A stretch of 64,000 bases of DNA from Peptostreptococcus sp. D1 (lineage in GTDB: Bacteria; Bacillota; Clostridia; Peptostreptococcales; Peptostreptococcaceae): positions 62,001-126,000 of the forward strand of contig NZ_FONP01000001.1 in NCBI RefSeq assembly GCF_900112955.1, written 5' to 3'. The stretch's first letter is position 1. Each line of letters opens with the position of its first letter. Positions 1-9,139 of this stretch are shown one piece after another. Below the pieces are notes generated by a model, which did no database searches, was not told where the DNA came from, and was given only the letters and a program-made list of their open reading frames with translations. The position numbers and the translations under genes are program-made.

Positions 1-63
1 CAAAATATCCCACACTTTTAGCTCTTTTAATTTTTCTCTGTTTTTTCCAAATAATACTCCCAT
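1..63 (-). CDS. 5' end of an unidentified protein (cut by window edge)
   Basis: An ATG at 63-61 is preceded on the minus strand by the purine-rich AAGGGG about 9 nt upstream, and 21 codons stay open to the window edge. The visible start reads MGVLFGKNREKLKELKVW. It is lysine-rich and matches no family I recognise. It lies about 170 nt downstream of mtaB on the same strand, so it could be a distal operon member or a new unit. The call rests only on the start context and open frame. Confidence 0.45.
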   Translation of the reverse strand, partial: MGVLFGKNREKLKELKVWDIL

Positions 64-155
64 ATATTACAACCCCTTAATTGTTTGTTAATAGCTAATT
101 AATATTATATTTAATCTTTTAAACACAAACAATAAAGTTTTTCTTAATATTTATT

Positions 156-240
156 AATTTTTTGTTAAAATATGTGAATATTTTTTAATTTTTTGTTAAG
201 ATTTTATTCTCGATAATATTTTGTTTTTTGTTAAGATTTT
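156..240. repeat. Degenerate AT-rich direct repeat (about 3 copies) overlapping the mtaB stop
   Basis: The motif TTTTTTGTTAA(A/G)AT occurs three times, starting near 158, 189 and 225, spaced about 31-36 bp. The last copy supplies the TAA stop of mtaB at 231-233. The copies are not identical and are separated by AT-rich filler. This is either a decayed tandem duplication or composition-driven similarity. No terminator-like hairpin is evident here. Confidence 0.4.
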
Positions 241-1535
241 GAAATCAATTCACCCATACAATAATCATCCATAATATCTGATATTCTTACATCGACAAAT
301 TCTCCACTTATGTCGTTGTCTGACCTCACCTTTATTCTAATATAATTATCAGTTAAGCCTTCATAATATCCATCGTTATCCAGCTCTTCTACAAGTATTC
401 TCAATTCTCTACCCTTAAATTTTTCCACAAAATGTCTGAAATTTTTTGTACATAGGCTCAGCAATACGCCACTCCTAAAGCTTTTTGTTTGAGAATCAAT
501 CTGATTTTCCATAATAGAAGCAGGTGTACCTTTTCTCGGAGAATATTTAAAAATATGAGTATGCATCAATTTTAATTCTTTCAAAAATCCTAGAGTCTCT
601 AAAAATTCCTCATTACTCTCACCAGGAAATCCTACAATCACATCAGTTGTTATCGAGACATCCGGAATTCTATCTCTCAGTATTTCAACGATTCTTTTAT
701 ATTCTTCAGCACTATATCTTCTGTTCATTCTCTGTAACACTCCATCACTTCCACTTTGCAATGAAAGATGAAAATGTGGAGCCAGCTTTTCCAAGCTACA
801 GATCTCAGAAATAAATTCATTTGTAAACAATTTCGGCTCTACTGAGCTGAGTCTAATCCTCTCTATTCCGTTGATATTGTGAACTTCTTTCAACACTGTC
901 AATATGTCACTACCATCTCTCAAATCTTTCCCATAGGATGCTACATGTATTCCAGTCAAGACTACTTCCTTGAACCCATTTCTCGACAAAAGCTCTATCT
1001 CTTCAACTATTTCATCTATTTTTCTCGATCTTATTCTTCCTCTTGCATACGGTATAATACAGTAAGTACAATATCTATCGCATCCATCTTGAATCTTAAT
1101 AAAGGCCCTCGTTCTTCCATTCGTCTGACTAATTTCAATCGATTCAAAATCTTTTACTTTCATTATGTCATCAACAGTACTTACCTTTGAATCGACGGTC
1201 AAATTATCGATATTTTCTACAATCGCTTTTCTGTCATTTGTTCCCATTACCAAATTAACCTCATCTATGTCCAATATTTCCTCAGGAGAAACCTGAGAAT
1301 AACATCCTACCACAGCAATTATTGCATTTGGGTTTTTCTTTTTCATTCTTCTTATATACTGCCTTGACTTTCTATCAGACATGTGAGTAACTGTGCATGT
1401 ATTTATAACGTAAACATCAGCATATTCTTCACTATTGACACTTATATATCCATTTTTTTCAAATAGCTCCGTCATCGCTTCAGTTTCGTATTGATTCACC
1501 TTGCAGCCCAAAGTGTAAAACGCAACTTTTTTCAA
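231..1535 (-). CDS. mtaB: tRNA (N6-threonylcarbamoyladenosine(37)-C2)-methylthiotransferase MtaB
   Basis: Radical-SAM methylthiotransferase that converts t6A37 to ms2t6A in ANN-decoding tRNAs. The 434-residue protein begins with the MTTase N-domain (TLGCKVNQYE, then NTCTV and GCYSQ supplying the first Fe-S cysteines). A radical-SAM CxxxCxxC follows in GCDRYCTYC near residue 150, then IPYARGR, and a C-terminal TRAM-like segment. The start is a TTG at 1535 with AGGAGG seven nt upstream; the longer frame to 1556 would bury that Shine-Dalgarno inside the gene. It is the last gene after prmA and rsmE, a common Clostridia order. MiaB is the alternative, but TLGCKVNQYE and GRxRSR favour MtaB. Confidence 0.93.
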   Translation of the reverse strand: MKKVAFYTLGCKVNQYETEAMTELFEKNGYISVNSEEYADVYVINTCTVTHMSDRKSRQYIRRMKKKNPNAIIAVVGCYSQVSPEEILDIDEVNLVMGTNDRKAIVENIDNLTVDSKVSTVDDIMKVKDFESIEISQTNGRTRAFIKIQDGCDRYCTYCIIPYARGRIRSRKIDEIVEEIELLSRNGFKEVVLTGIHVASYGKDLRDGSDILTVLKEVHNINGIERIRLSSVEPKLFTNEFISEICSLEKLAPHFHLSLQSGSDGVLQRMNRRYSAEEYKRIVEILRDRIPDVSITTDVIVGFPGESNEEFLETLGFLKELKLMHTHIFKYSPRKGTPASIMENQIDSQTKSFRSGVLLSLCTKNFRHFVEKFKGRELRILVEELDNDGYYEGLTDNYIRIKVRSDNDISGEFVDVRISDIMDDYCMGELISKS

Positions 1536-1565
1536 TATATTTCCTCCTAATAACAATCTTTGTTT

Positions 1566-2354
1566 CTAAACTCCACCCAAATCGCCAAATTCATATTGTA
1601 CAATAGCTGTAGCAACAATAGCTGCAGTTTCAGTTCTAAAAATCCTTGGTCCCATTTTTACAGATTTCGCTCCATTCTCTCTAATCAAAAAATTTTCCTC
1701 TTCAGTAAATCCACCCTCAGGTCCGATAAAAATACCGATTTTTGGCTTTACTTGAAGGTTTAATTTTCTTTCGATAATACTTAAAATATTATCACTTATC
1801 AAAACCTCTTTTATTCCCAGTGCGTTTTCGTTTTCGTATGGAGAAATATTAATGTCGTTATTTTTCATATCCTCCAGAGCATCTTTAAATGACATAATCC
1901 CTTTCAATTTCGGTATAACTCCTCTTTTGCATTGTTTTGCTGACTCATAAATGATTCTTTCCCATCTCCCAAGCTTTTTATCACTTTTCTTTTCATCGAC
2001 GCTTACCACCGTTCTATCTGTATCAACTAAAATTATTTCTGAAACTCCACTCTCTGTAAGCTTCTGTAGAATGATTTCCATCTTTGTATTTTTCGGCAAG
2101 CCTTGATAGAGCCTAATTTCAATATTGCTCTCTCTGCACATATCTTTCTTTTCTATAATACCCAGCAAGATGCTATCCTTGTTAATTTCAACTATCTCAC
2201 AAATAAACTCATTATCTGCTCCATCACACACCTCTAATCTATCTCCAACCTTATATCTAAGCACCTTCGAGATGTGTTTTACATCTTCACCTCTTATTGT
2301 CATTGAATTATTTTCAAAATCTATCCATTCCTTTTTTACAAAAAACCTATCCAT
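1566..2354 (-). CDS. rsmE: 16S rRNA (uracil(1498)-N3)-methyltransferase RsmE
   Basis: SPOUT-class methyltransferase that modifies U1498 in the decoding centre of 16S rRNA with SAM. The 262-residue protein has the N-terminal PUA-like part (HISKVLRYKVGD) and the C-terminal knot motifs GPEGGF near residue 210 and GPRIFRTETAA near 240. The ATG at 2354 follows GGAG; it sits 10 nt after the prmA stop, indicating tight co-transcription. About 30 nt separate it from mtaB downstream. Family length is normal and nothing is missing. Confidence 0.94.
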   Translation of the reverse strand: MDRFFVKKEWIDFENNSMTIRGEDVKHISKVLRYKVGDRLEVCDGADNEFICEIVEINKDSILLGIIEKKDMCRESNIEIRLYQGLPKNTKMEIILQKLTESGVSEIILVDTDRTVVSVDEKKSDKKLGRWERIIYESAKQCKRGVIPKLKGIMSFKDALEDMKNNDINISPYENENALGIKEVLISDNILSIIERKLNLQVKPKIGIFIGPEGGFTEEENFLIRENGAKSVKMGPRIFRTETAAIVATAIVQYEFGDLGGV

Positions 2355-2364
2355 AATATCTCCG

Positions 2365-3309
2365 TTATTTAGCAATTATACAAGACCATTCACCCTTTTT
2401 GATAACATCCACAACTTCAAATCCATTGTCTTTTAAATTTTCCAACACTTCATCTACCTTTGCCAAAATAATGCCTGATGAAATAAAAATCCCATCATCC
2501 TTTATCAATTTTTTGACATTACCTGACATCTTCATTATTATATCCGCTATAATATTTGCAACAACGATATCTGCCTTCACACCTTCTTCGATTTTATCTG
2601 TCATATTACCAGCTATTGCTGTCATAACATTCTGCACATTGTTTTTCTGAATATTTTCATTTGCCACTTTTACAGCCATTTCATCAATGTCAATTCCGAC
2701 AACATTTTTGGCTCCTAATTTTGACGCTACTATTCCAAGAATTCCACTTCCACATCCTATATCAAATACTGTCGATTTTTCTGAAACATATTTTTCCAAA
2801 TTTTCAATACACATACCTGTTGTCTCATGATTACCAGTTCCAAACGCCATACCTGGATCCATATGAATAACCAAATCACCTTCAGATGGGATATATTCTT
2901 CCCATTCCGGCTTTATTACTATCCTATCACCTATTTTGGTAGGCTTGTAATACTTTTTCCAATTATTCGCCCAGTCCTCTTCATTTACACTATCCGTAAA
3001 AATCTCACCTGCACCAATATCTATTCCAAAATTTCTCAGCTCAGATATTCTAATTTTTATCGCTTCAATAAAAGTCACTACATCATTTTCTTCTGAAATA
3101 TATGTTTTTATATACACATTCTCATCTTCTGTATTAAAAACATCTTCCTCTACATAATCCCAATCATATTCATGAGCTTTTTGAAATAAAAAATCCTTTG
3201 GATCTTCAATCATAGCACCCTGTGCACCATTTTCAAAAAGAATATTTGTTATGGCCTCTACCGCCTCTGTAGTTGTTTTTATTTTTATTTCTATCCAATT
3301 ATTACTCAT
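2365..3309 (-). CDS. prmA: Ribosomal protein L11 methyltransferase PrmA
   Basis: SAM-dependent methylation of ribosomal protein L11 on lysines. The 314-residue protein has an N-terminal substrate-binding domain, then MDPGMAFGTGNHETT and the SAM-binding loop DIGCGSGILGI near residue 183. The catalytic-region motif VVANIIADII follows. GAGGAG precedes the ATG with good spacing. First gene of prmA-rsmE-mtaB; in many Clostridia this trio follows dnaJ, but here the upstream neighbour is brnQ with its own terminator. It has a separate promoter at 3366-3394. Confidence 0.95.
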   Translation of the reverse strand: MSNNWIEIKIKTTTEAVEAITNILFENGAQGAMIEDPKDFLFQKAHEYDWDYVEEDVFNTEDENVYIKTYISEENDVVTFIEAIKIRISELRNFGIDIGAGEIFTDSVNEEDWANNWKKYYKPTKIGDRIVIKPEWEEYIPSEGDLVIHMDPGMAFGTGNHETTGMCIENLEKYVSEKSTVFDIGCGSGILGIVASKLGAKNVVGIDIDEMAVKVANENIQKNNVQNVMTAIAGNMTDKIEEGVKADIVVANIIADIIMKMSGNVKKLIKDDGIFISSGIILAKVDEVLENLKDNGFEVVDVIKKGEWSCIIAK

Positions 3310-3365
3310 AAATTTCTCCTCTGCATGCTATATATACTATCTGATTACATTTTTGTATTCAGTTA

Positions 3366-3394
3366 ATTCTACCATAAAATAGACGCTCCTACAA
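3366..3394 (-). promoter_or_regulatory. Sigma-A-type promoter for prmA-rsmE-mtaB
   Basis: On the minus strand TTGTAG, a 17-bp spacer and TAGAAT lie about 55 nt before the prmA ATG, downstream of the brnQ terminator. Both hexamers are close to consensus. Read by eye only. Confidence 0.5.
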
Positions 3395-3483
3395 TATTCT
3401 ACATCTATGATGCTATTATGAATATTTCTACCATCAAGCAGTAACAGCTATACACTCTCTATAATAAAAGCATTATTACCTAT

Positions 3484-3520
3484 AAAAAAGACAGAGTCTT
3501 TTTTACAGTAGACTCTGTCT
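3484..3520 (-). terminator. Intrinsic terminator of brnQ
   Basis: Perfect 10-bp inverted repeat AGACAGAGTC/GACTCTGTCT with a 12-nt loop, followed on the minus strand by a run of T. It lies 28 nt past the brnQ stop. Confidence 0.85.
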
Positions 3521-3547
3521 CTCAAAAATATCTTCTAAATATAATTA

Positions 3548-4849
3548 TTATGCATTCTTTGATGGTATAAATCTACCAATTATTCCTGCTATCAAAACAG
3601 GCACTGCCCAGAAGAATCCGATATTACCACCTGGCAGCTTATCAAGTGCAGCAGCAAGGCTAGCTAAAGCTGTCATGTTTTTAAAAGCTTTGATTCCAGG
3701 AAGTGTATGTAAAACACCTAGTATAACAGCAACCCAAATTGCACACTTAAATACATTATTGTTCTTAATCTTGTCATTAATCATTCCAAGGAAGATAAAT
3801 GCAACAACTGCTGGATAAATCATACCAAGAATTGGAGCTGCAATTGAAATTATTTTATCAACACCAAAGTTTGATACAACTGCTGAAAATACACAAACAA
3901 CAACTACGATTACTTCATATTTCAATTTTCCTTTTGTTAACTGACTGAAGTAATTTCCACAAGATGAAGATAGTCCAATAGCTGTTGTCAAACAAGCAAG
4001 TGCAACTATTACTGCAAGTATAACTTTACCAGTTCCACCAAGGATTCCCTCTGTAATTGAAACTATCAATGCTGTTCTTTCAACAGTATTGTCATATATA
4101 GGAGATACTGTTGCTCCAAGGTAAGTCAAACCACCATATACAAATGCCATACCAATAACAGCAACTATACCTGCAACTATTGTAGCTTTAACCATTACGC
4201 TTCTTTCTGTATATCCTTTTTGTCTAATCGAGCTTATTACGATTCCAGCAAATATACATGAGGCCATGGCATCCATTGTCTGATACCCTTCATTAATACC
4301 ATTAACTGCCAAATTATCAACCAAAGTTCTTTCCAAAGGCTGTCCAAGAGGACTTACAATACCCTTAATAATCAATACAGCCAAACATATCAAAAGTGCA
4401 GGAGTTAGAAATGCACCAACTATATCAACAACCTTTGATGGCTTAATTGTAAGAATTAGTACTATAGTGAAAAATATAATTGCAAAAATGATTGGACTTA
4501 AACCTGTTCCTATTGTAGGTTTAATACCTATTTCATAAGTAGTAGCTGCAGTTCTCGGAATTGCTAAGAAAGGTCCGATACATAAAATCATTAAGCTACC
4601 AATTAGGACACCGATAAATCTCCCTGCTCTTGTAAATAATGCTTCCATGTCACCATCAGTTCTAGTAAGAGCAATAACACCAAGTAATGCCAAACCACCA
4701 TCAGCAAATAGGAATGCAGCAAATGATGTAAACCACTGAGTACCTGAAACTACACCAAGTAATGGTGGGAAGATCAAGTTACCTGCTCCGAAGAACATTG
4801 CAAATAACGCAAAACCGATTACCAATGAGTCTTTAAATTTAACCTTCAT
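3548..4849 (-). CDS. brnQ: Branched-chain amino acid:cation symporter BrnQ
   Basis: Inner-membrane carrier for leucine, isoleucine and valine driven by Na+ or H+. The 433-residue protein is hydrophobic throughout with about 12 predicted membrane segments. It opens with the family signature FALFAMFFGAGNLIFPP at about residues 14-30, and a TAIGLSSSCGNYFS segment lies in the middle. Monocistronic: its own consensus promoter is at 4894-4899/4917-4922 and its terminator at 3484-3520. No T-box or other riboswitch is visible in its short leader. Confidence 0.93.
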   Translation of the reverse strand: MKVKFKDSLVIGFALFAMFFGAGNLIFPPLLGVVSGTQWFTSFAAFLFADGGLALLGVIALTRTDGDMEALFTRAGRFIGVLIGSLMILCIGPFLAIPRTAATTYEIGIKPTIGTGLSPIIFAIIFFTIVLILTIKPSKVVDIVGAFLTPALLICLAVLIIKGIVSPLGQPLERTLVDNLAVNGINEGYQTMDAMASCIFAGIVISSIRQKGYTERSVMVKATIVAGIVAVIGMAFVYGGLTYLGATVSPIYDNTVERTALIVSITEGILGGTGKVILAVIVALACLTTAIGLSSSCGNYFSQLTKGKLKYEVIVVVVCVFSAVVSNFGVDKIISIAAPILGMIYPAVVAFIFLGMINDKIKNNNVFKCAIWVAVILGVLHTLPGIKAFKNMTALASLAAALDKLPGGNIGFFWAVPVLIAGIIGRFIPSKNA

Positions 4850-4893
4850 TTTTTTTCCTCCTCTTAAATTAAATAATAAATTATTTCTCTTTT

Positions 4894-4922
4894 AGTATAC
4901 ATTTAATTATCTGTAATGTCAA
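4894..4922 (-). promoter_or_regulatory. Sigma-A promoter of brnQ
   Basis: TTGACA, 17-bp spacer, TATACT on the minus strand, about 45 nt before the brnQ ATG. The -35 is perfect and the -10 has one mismatch. GAGGAGG is the Shine-Dalgarno. Amino-acid regulators such as CodY could act here, but no clear operator is seen. Confidence 0.75.
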
Positions 4923-5051
4923 ACAATTCTTTATATTCCTAATTTTATTAGTTTCACAATTTGTTAATAAATCTGCAACAAATTAAGAAAACGTTTTATT
5001 ATTTTTTTATTTTCAGTGTTTTTTTGAAAAAGCATTTTCAAAAAACAATAA

Positions 5052-5091
5052 AATAGAGATATAATAGTTTTCTTACTAAAATACCTCTATT
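5052..5091. terminator. Probable terminator after clpB
   Basis: Inverted arms AATAGAG/CTCTATT flank a partly paired AT-rich interior, with T-rich sequence on both sides, between the clpB stop and the brnQ promoter. It may work in both directions. A second AT-only palindrome lies at about 5024-5046. Confidence 0.55.
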
Positions 5092-5146
5092 TTTTAAATT
5101 ATTAATCAAATTATAAATATTCAATGAAATAATCTTATTTTTATTT

Positions 5147-7747
5147 CTATTTCTTATTAATAATTAATTCTCCATCATGGTTGTCTATTAATATACTATC
5201 TCCATTTTCAAAATATCCTAATACTATTTTTTTCGCTATTTGTGTTTCAATATTATTATTTATGTATCTTTTTAGAGGTCTTGCACCATATACAGGATCA
5301 TAGCCAACTTCGACGATATAATCTTTCGCTCCATCAGTAATGTCCAACTCAATATCTCTATCTGCTAATCTATTTCTCAGGTCATCAAGGAATATATCGA
5401 TAATGCTCTTTATCTCTTCTTTTTCTAGAGGCTTAAACATTATTATGTCATCGACTCTATTTAAAAACTCAGGTTTAAATCTAGCTCTCATTATGCTTAA
5501 AACCGCTTCATTCACATCTAGAGCATCATTTTCGTTCCTTTGTCGCTCCAAAAGTAAATGACTACCTATATTTGATGTCATAATTATCAGAGTATTCTTA
5601 AAGTCAACTGTTTTCCCCTTGTTGTCTGTTAATCTACCATCATCTAGAATTTGTAAAAAAATATTAAAAACATCATCATGTGCTTTTTCTATTTCGTCAA
5701 AAAGGATTACCGAATATGGTTTTCTCCTAACTGCTTCAGTCAACTGCCCACCTTCTTCATATCCAACATAGCCCGGAGGTGGTCCAACCAGCCTTGATAC
5801 ACTATGCTTTTCCATATATTCAGACATATCGATTCTTACTATCGCATCCTCGCTGTTGAATAATTCTCTAGCCAAGGTTTTTGCCAGCTCAGTTTTACCT
5901 ACACCTGTAGGACCTAAGAAAATAAATGAACCAACAGGCTTCTTGGGATCGCTCAATCCAGCACGAGATCTTATTATAGCATCCGAAACAGCCTTAACCG
6001 CTTCATCCTGTCCAACTACTCTCTGATGGAGAACTGACTCCAGATTGATTAATTTTTCTTTTTCAGATTCCACCAGCTTTGTGATTGGTATTCCTGTCCA
6101 CTTTGAAATTATCTCTGCTATTTCATCTTCAGTAACATCCTCCTTTAGTAGTATGCTTTCTGCTTGTCTAGAGTATTCCTCTTCGTGCTTTCTAATCTGC
6201 TCCTCTAAATTTGGTATTTCTCCATACTTTACCTCAGCAGCTTTATTGAAGTCATATTCTCTTTCATATCTTTCAACCTTGGACCTTGCATCATCCAATT
6301 TCTGTTTCAAAGATTTTAAATCCATTATTTTACCCTTTTCCACTTCATATCTTGATGTCAGTGAGTCATTTTCTTCTCTTAAATTAGCAAGCTCGCTCTC
6401 AAGCTCGAACAGTCTATTTTTCGATTTCTCATCCTCTTCCTTCAACAGAGCTTCCCTTTCTGTTTCAAGAGTGAACATTCTTCTTCTAACATCATCTAAC
6501 TCAGTTGGAAGCGAATCAATCTCACTCCTGATCATTGCACCAGCTTCGTCAATCAAGTCAATGGCCTTATCAGGCAAAAATCTATCTTGAATATATCTAT
6601 CAGAAAGCTTCGTAGCTGCCACTATTGCATTATCATGTATCTTTATACCATGATGAATTTCGAACCTCTCCTTCAATCCCCTAAGTATTGAAATCGTATC
6701 TTCAACCGAAGGCTCATCAACAATTACAGGTTGGAATCTTCTTTCTAGAGCCTTGTCTTTTTCTATATATTTTCTATATTCATCAAATGTCGTAGCACCT
6801 ATACAGTTTAGCTCACCTCTGGCAAGAATAGGCTTTATTAGATTACCTGCATCCATAGAGCCCTCTGTCTTTCCAGCACCAACTATATTATGTATTTCAT
6901 CTATAAATAGTATTATTTTACCATCTGAGTTTGTAACCTCTTTCAATACTGCCTTTAGTCTTTCCTCGAACTCGCCTCTATATTTTGCACCGGCAATCAA
7001 CGATCCCATATCAAGTGAGTATATCGTTTTATTTTTTAGCCCCTCAGGAACATCTCCCTTTACAATTCGTTGAGCCAAGCCTTCAACTATAGCTGTCTTA
7101 CCAACACCTGGCTCACCGATAAGAACAGGATTGTTTTTCGTTCTTCTCGATAGTATTCTTATCGCTCTTCTTATCTCTTCATCTCTACCAATAACTGGAT
7201 CCAATTTATTGTCACGAGCTAATTTCACAAGATCAATCCCATACTTGGATAGTGCATCATATGTACCCTCGGGGTCCTGAGTATCCACTCTCTGATTACC
7301 TCTAACCTCTCTTAATACTTCTAAAAATTTTGTCTTATCTAGATTGTATTGTGTAAATATTTTCGATATATTTGTATGCTTTTCTACATCGAAAATAGCA
7401 AGCATTAGGTGTTCAACACTTATGTATGAATCCTTAAAATCAACTGATATGCTCTCTGCCCTTACCAAAATATCATTAATTTTTCTAGTAGCTGTCACAC
7501 CCTGAGAATTTACACCTTCTCCAGTTACTCTTGGGAGCTTGTTTAGCTCATTCTTTAAGGCTCCAAGAATTGATTCCGTTTTTATATTCATTTTTTCCAG
7601 AATACTTGAAATAAGACCATCCTCTTGATTAATCAAAGAATATACCAAATGAATCGAATCTACTTGCTGATTATTATTTTTAACTGCTTCCGAAAAAGCG
7701 TCATTTAATGCATTTTGTACTCTTAATGTCATTTTTTCTGCGTTCAT
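5147..7747 (-). CDS. clpB: ATP-dependent disaggregase ClpB
   Basis: Hexameric AAA+ chaperone that threads and rescues aggregated proteins with DnaK. The 866-residue protein has the full order: Clp N-domain (1-145), NBD1 with Walker A GEPGVGKT near 205, a long coiled-coil M-domain (about 400-530) that separates it from ClpA/ClpC, and NBD2 with GPTGVGKT near 605 plus [23 protein letters not shown] precedes the ATG. It is the third gene of an operon: the upstream unknown gene ends 17 nt before it. No CIRCE element and no clear CtsR box were found, so its heat control must use another route. Confidence 0.96.
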   Translation of the reverse strand: MNAEKMTLRVQNALNDAFSEAVKNNNQQVDSIHLVYSLINQEDGLISSILEKMNIKTESILGALKNELNKLPRVTGEGVNSQGVTATRKINDILVRAESISVDFKDSYISVEHLMLAIFDVEKHTNISKIFTQYNLDKTKFLEVLREVRGNQRVDTQDPEGTYDALSKYGIDLVKLARDNKLDPVIGRDEEIRRAIRILSRRTKNNPVLIGEPGVGKTAIVEGLAQRIVKGDVPEGLKNKTIYSLDMGSLIAGAKYRGEFEERLKAVLKEVTNSDGKIILFIDEIHNIVGAGKTEGSMDAGNLIKPILARGELNCIGATTFDEYRKYIEKDKALERRFQPVIVDEPSVEDTISILRGLKERFEIHHGIKIHDNAIVAATKLSDRYIQDRFLPDKAIDLIDEAGAMIRSEIDSLPTELDDVRRRMFTLETEREALLKEEDEKSKNRLFELESELANLREENDSLTSRYEVEKGKIMDLKSLKQKLDDARSKVERYEREYDFNKAAEVKYGEIPNLEEQIRKHEEEYSRQAESILLKEDVTEDEIAEIISKWTGIPITKLVESEKEKLINLESVLHQRVVGQDEAVKAVSDAIIRSRAGLSDPKKPVGSFIFLGPTGVGKTELAKTLARELFNSEDAIVRIDMSEYMEKHSVSRLVGPPPGYVGYEEGGQLTEAVRRKPYSVILFDEIEKAHDDVFNIFLQILDDGRLTDNKGKTVDFKNTLIIMTSNIGSHLLLERQRNENDALDVNEAVLSIMRARFKPEFLNRVDDIIMFKPLEKEEIKSIIDIFLDDLRNRLADRDIELDITDGAKDYIVEVGYDPVYGARPLKRYINNNIETQIAKKIVLGYFENGDSILIDNHDGELIINKK

Positions 7748-7764
7748 AATATTTCACATCCTTC

Positions 7765-8361
7765 CTAATAAATCTTACTTGTTATTATCGATTTTCTAAG
7801 ATCTAACAAACTGTCGAGTATATCCTCACCCATTTCAGCATCAAATCTTAGACTCAATTTAATTGTATTTTCATCATTAAAAAAAACTATATTGTCATCA
7901 CTGTTTACAAGCATCAAAACATCATAATCCAATTTTATCACATTACCATAACTAATCCCCCTGCATAGCTCTACAAAATATCTATTATAATTGATATAAT
8001 AGGCCTCTTCTCTTACATCATACTCATAATCTGCTACAATATTAAAAACTCTTATCACAAATCTATTGATTGTAGTAAACATATTATCGTCATTATATAG
8101 TGTCAACTCCTCATAAAAATATTCATTAAATAACGGATGAATATTTTTTTTCAATCTTAGTAAATATGAATCAGATAAGTTAAACTCCAACTTCCAATAG
8201 TTAGTAGAATACTTCCCCAATGATATTACTTTTCCACCAATCATACCTTTATCATAATCATCAAGTTTGCATATAAAATTATTTATACTAATCACATCAT
8301 TTTGACTTTTAAATAAAGAGTCAAACCATCTCATAACTTCTCTATCAATACTCAAGTTCAT
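7765..8361 (-). CDS. Unknown soluble protein, second gene of the clpB operon
   Basis: I do not recognise this 198-residue protein. It has no signal peptide or membrane segment, is rich in Asp/Asn and aromatic residues (for example YYINYNRYF near residue 125), and has only two cysteines, so no metal motif is evident. Its ATG overlaps the end of the preceding winged-helix gene by 4 nt, which suggests translational coupling. It ends 17 nt before clpB. The arrangement suggests a role tied to its upstream partner or to proteostasis, but that is inference from position only. Confidence 0.8.
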   Translation of the reverse strand: MNLSIDREVMRWFDSLFKSQNDVISINNFICKLDDYDKGMIGGKVISLGKYSTNYWKLEFNLSDSYLLRLKKNIHPLFNEYFYEELTLYNDDNMFTTINRFVIRVFNIVADYEYDVREEAYYINYNRYFVELCRGISYGNVIKLDYDVLMLVNSDDNIVFFNDENTIKLSLRFDAEMGEDILDSLLDLRKSIITSKIY

Positions 8362-8777
8362 TTCAAACCACCATTCCCATTCTTTATTTGATTATAGCTA
8401 TACACCAACTTATCTCTCTCATACTTTGAGCCCTTATATGAAATCAATGGATTTATCATATACATACCATTCCTTATTTTTCGCAAAAAATCTCGTCTTT
8501 TATATTCACCGAAGATTACCGACAAACCTGTCTTTGGATATTGAAGAAGCTCTGACAGCTCATCTAATGTCATATTAATTTTGTTATCCCTATCCATAAT
8601 GCTAATCAATATAATTGGAATCATGGATTTTTTTGGCATTGTATACTCAAGTGCTTTTATATAATTGGGGGGTGAAATGTTTATAAATCTATCTATGCTT
8701 TTTCTGCTGTCCATTACTCTACTTTCAGTAAAATCTGCATTATCTTTCCTTCTTGAGTTTTGCTTTATTTCAAACAT
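8358..8777 (-). CDS. Winged-helix protein resembling plasmid RepL, first gene of the clpB operon
   Basis: Small basic protein of 139 residues. A disordered basic N-terminus is followed by a helix-turn-helix (TLDELSELLQYPKTGLSVIF, about residues 69-88). A wing then reads FLRKIRNGMYMINPLISYKG, close to the C-terminal wing pattern I recall for Firmicute RepL/RepL-like wHTH proteins (family resemblance from memory). The ATG at 8777 follows GAGGTG; a GTG nine nt upstream would overlap that site. There is no plasmid origin, partition gene or mobile element nearby, so a chromosomal DNA-binding regulator is more likely than an initiator. It is coupled (4-nt overlap) to the next gene and leads the clpB operon. 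Confidence 0.7.
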   Translation of the reverse strand: MFEIKQNSRRKDNADFTESRVMDSRKSIDRFINISPPNYIKALEYTMPKKSMIPIILISIMDRDNKINMTLDELSELLQYPKTGLSVIFGEYKRRDFLRKIRNGMYMINPLISYKGSKYERDKLVYSYNQIKNGNGGLK

Positions 8778-8823
8778 CTGTATCACCTCATACTCTTTTA
8801 AAAATCATCCTTCGTTTGTCAAT

Positions 8824-8852
8824 AATATACACCTATAAAAATCCGATGTCAA
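8824..8852 (-). promoter_or_regulatory. Sigma-A promoter of the wHTH-unknown-clpB operon
   Basis: TTGACA, 17-bp spacer, TATATT on the minus strand, about 45 nt before the first ATG. A second TTGACA lies just downstream of the -10 region, giving two direct copies about 29 bp apart; this could be an operator half-site or chance. No CIRCE inverted repeat is present. Confidence 0.7.
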
Positions 8853-9139
8853 CACTGAATAATTACAGTATTTATTATTTTAATATATTTTTATTTATTA
8901 ATTTAGTATATTAAATTGATTTTTTTGATATATATTACTATGTTGTTTATCAATTGAGTAATTTTGTATTAGCACATTGATATTTTTCTTTACATTGTGT
9001 ACTTATTCAAATGTCAATATAAATCAAAACCATTAATTTTTTTTATTCATGTCTATTTTTTCTCTTTAAGCTACAATTTAGGTATAGAAAGTATAATTAT
9101 TTCTATAAATTAATAAAAATATGAATTGGAAGTGAATAG
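8853..9139. other. AT-rich divergent intergenic region between the clpB operon and dxr
   Basis: About 290 bp with very low GC and no open frame I would defend. The plus-strand side must hold the dxr promoter; a TATAAT near 9095 is the best -10, but no good -35 is found at 17 bp. No hairpin of note, riboswitch or RNA gene is seen. Confidence 0.6.

Noticed and set aside
4850-5146. Riboswitch or T-box before brnQ
   Set aside because: The promoter is only about 45 nt from the ATG, leaving no room for a structured leader.
6045-6590. 181-codon open frame antisense to clpB
   Set aside because: It lies wholly inside clpB opposite the M-domain coding strand, is Ser/Phe/Leu-rich as expected from a mirrored reading, and has no recognisable domain.
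8358-8777. Integrated plasmid suggested by the RepL-like protein
   Set aside because: No partition, mobilisation or integrase genes, no origin-like iterons and no composition shift around it.
8787-9139. Search for CIRCE or CtsR sites before the clpB operon
   Set aside because: No GAGTGCTAA-type inverted repeat and no convincing tandem CtsR heptads; only TTGACA copies were seen.
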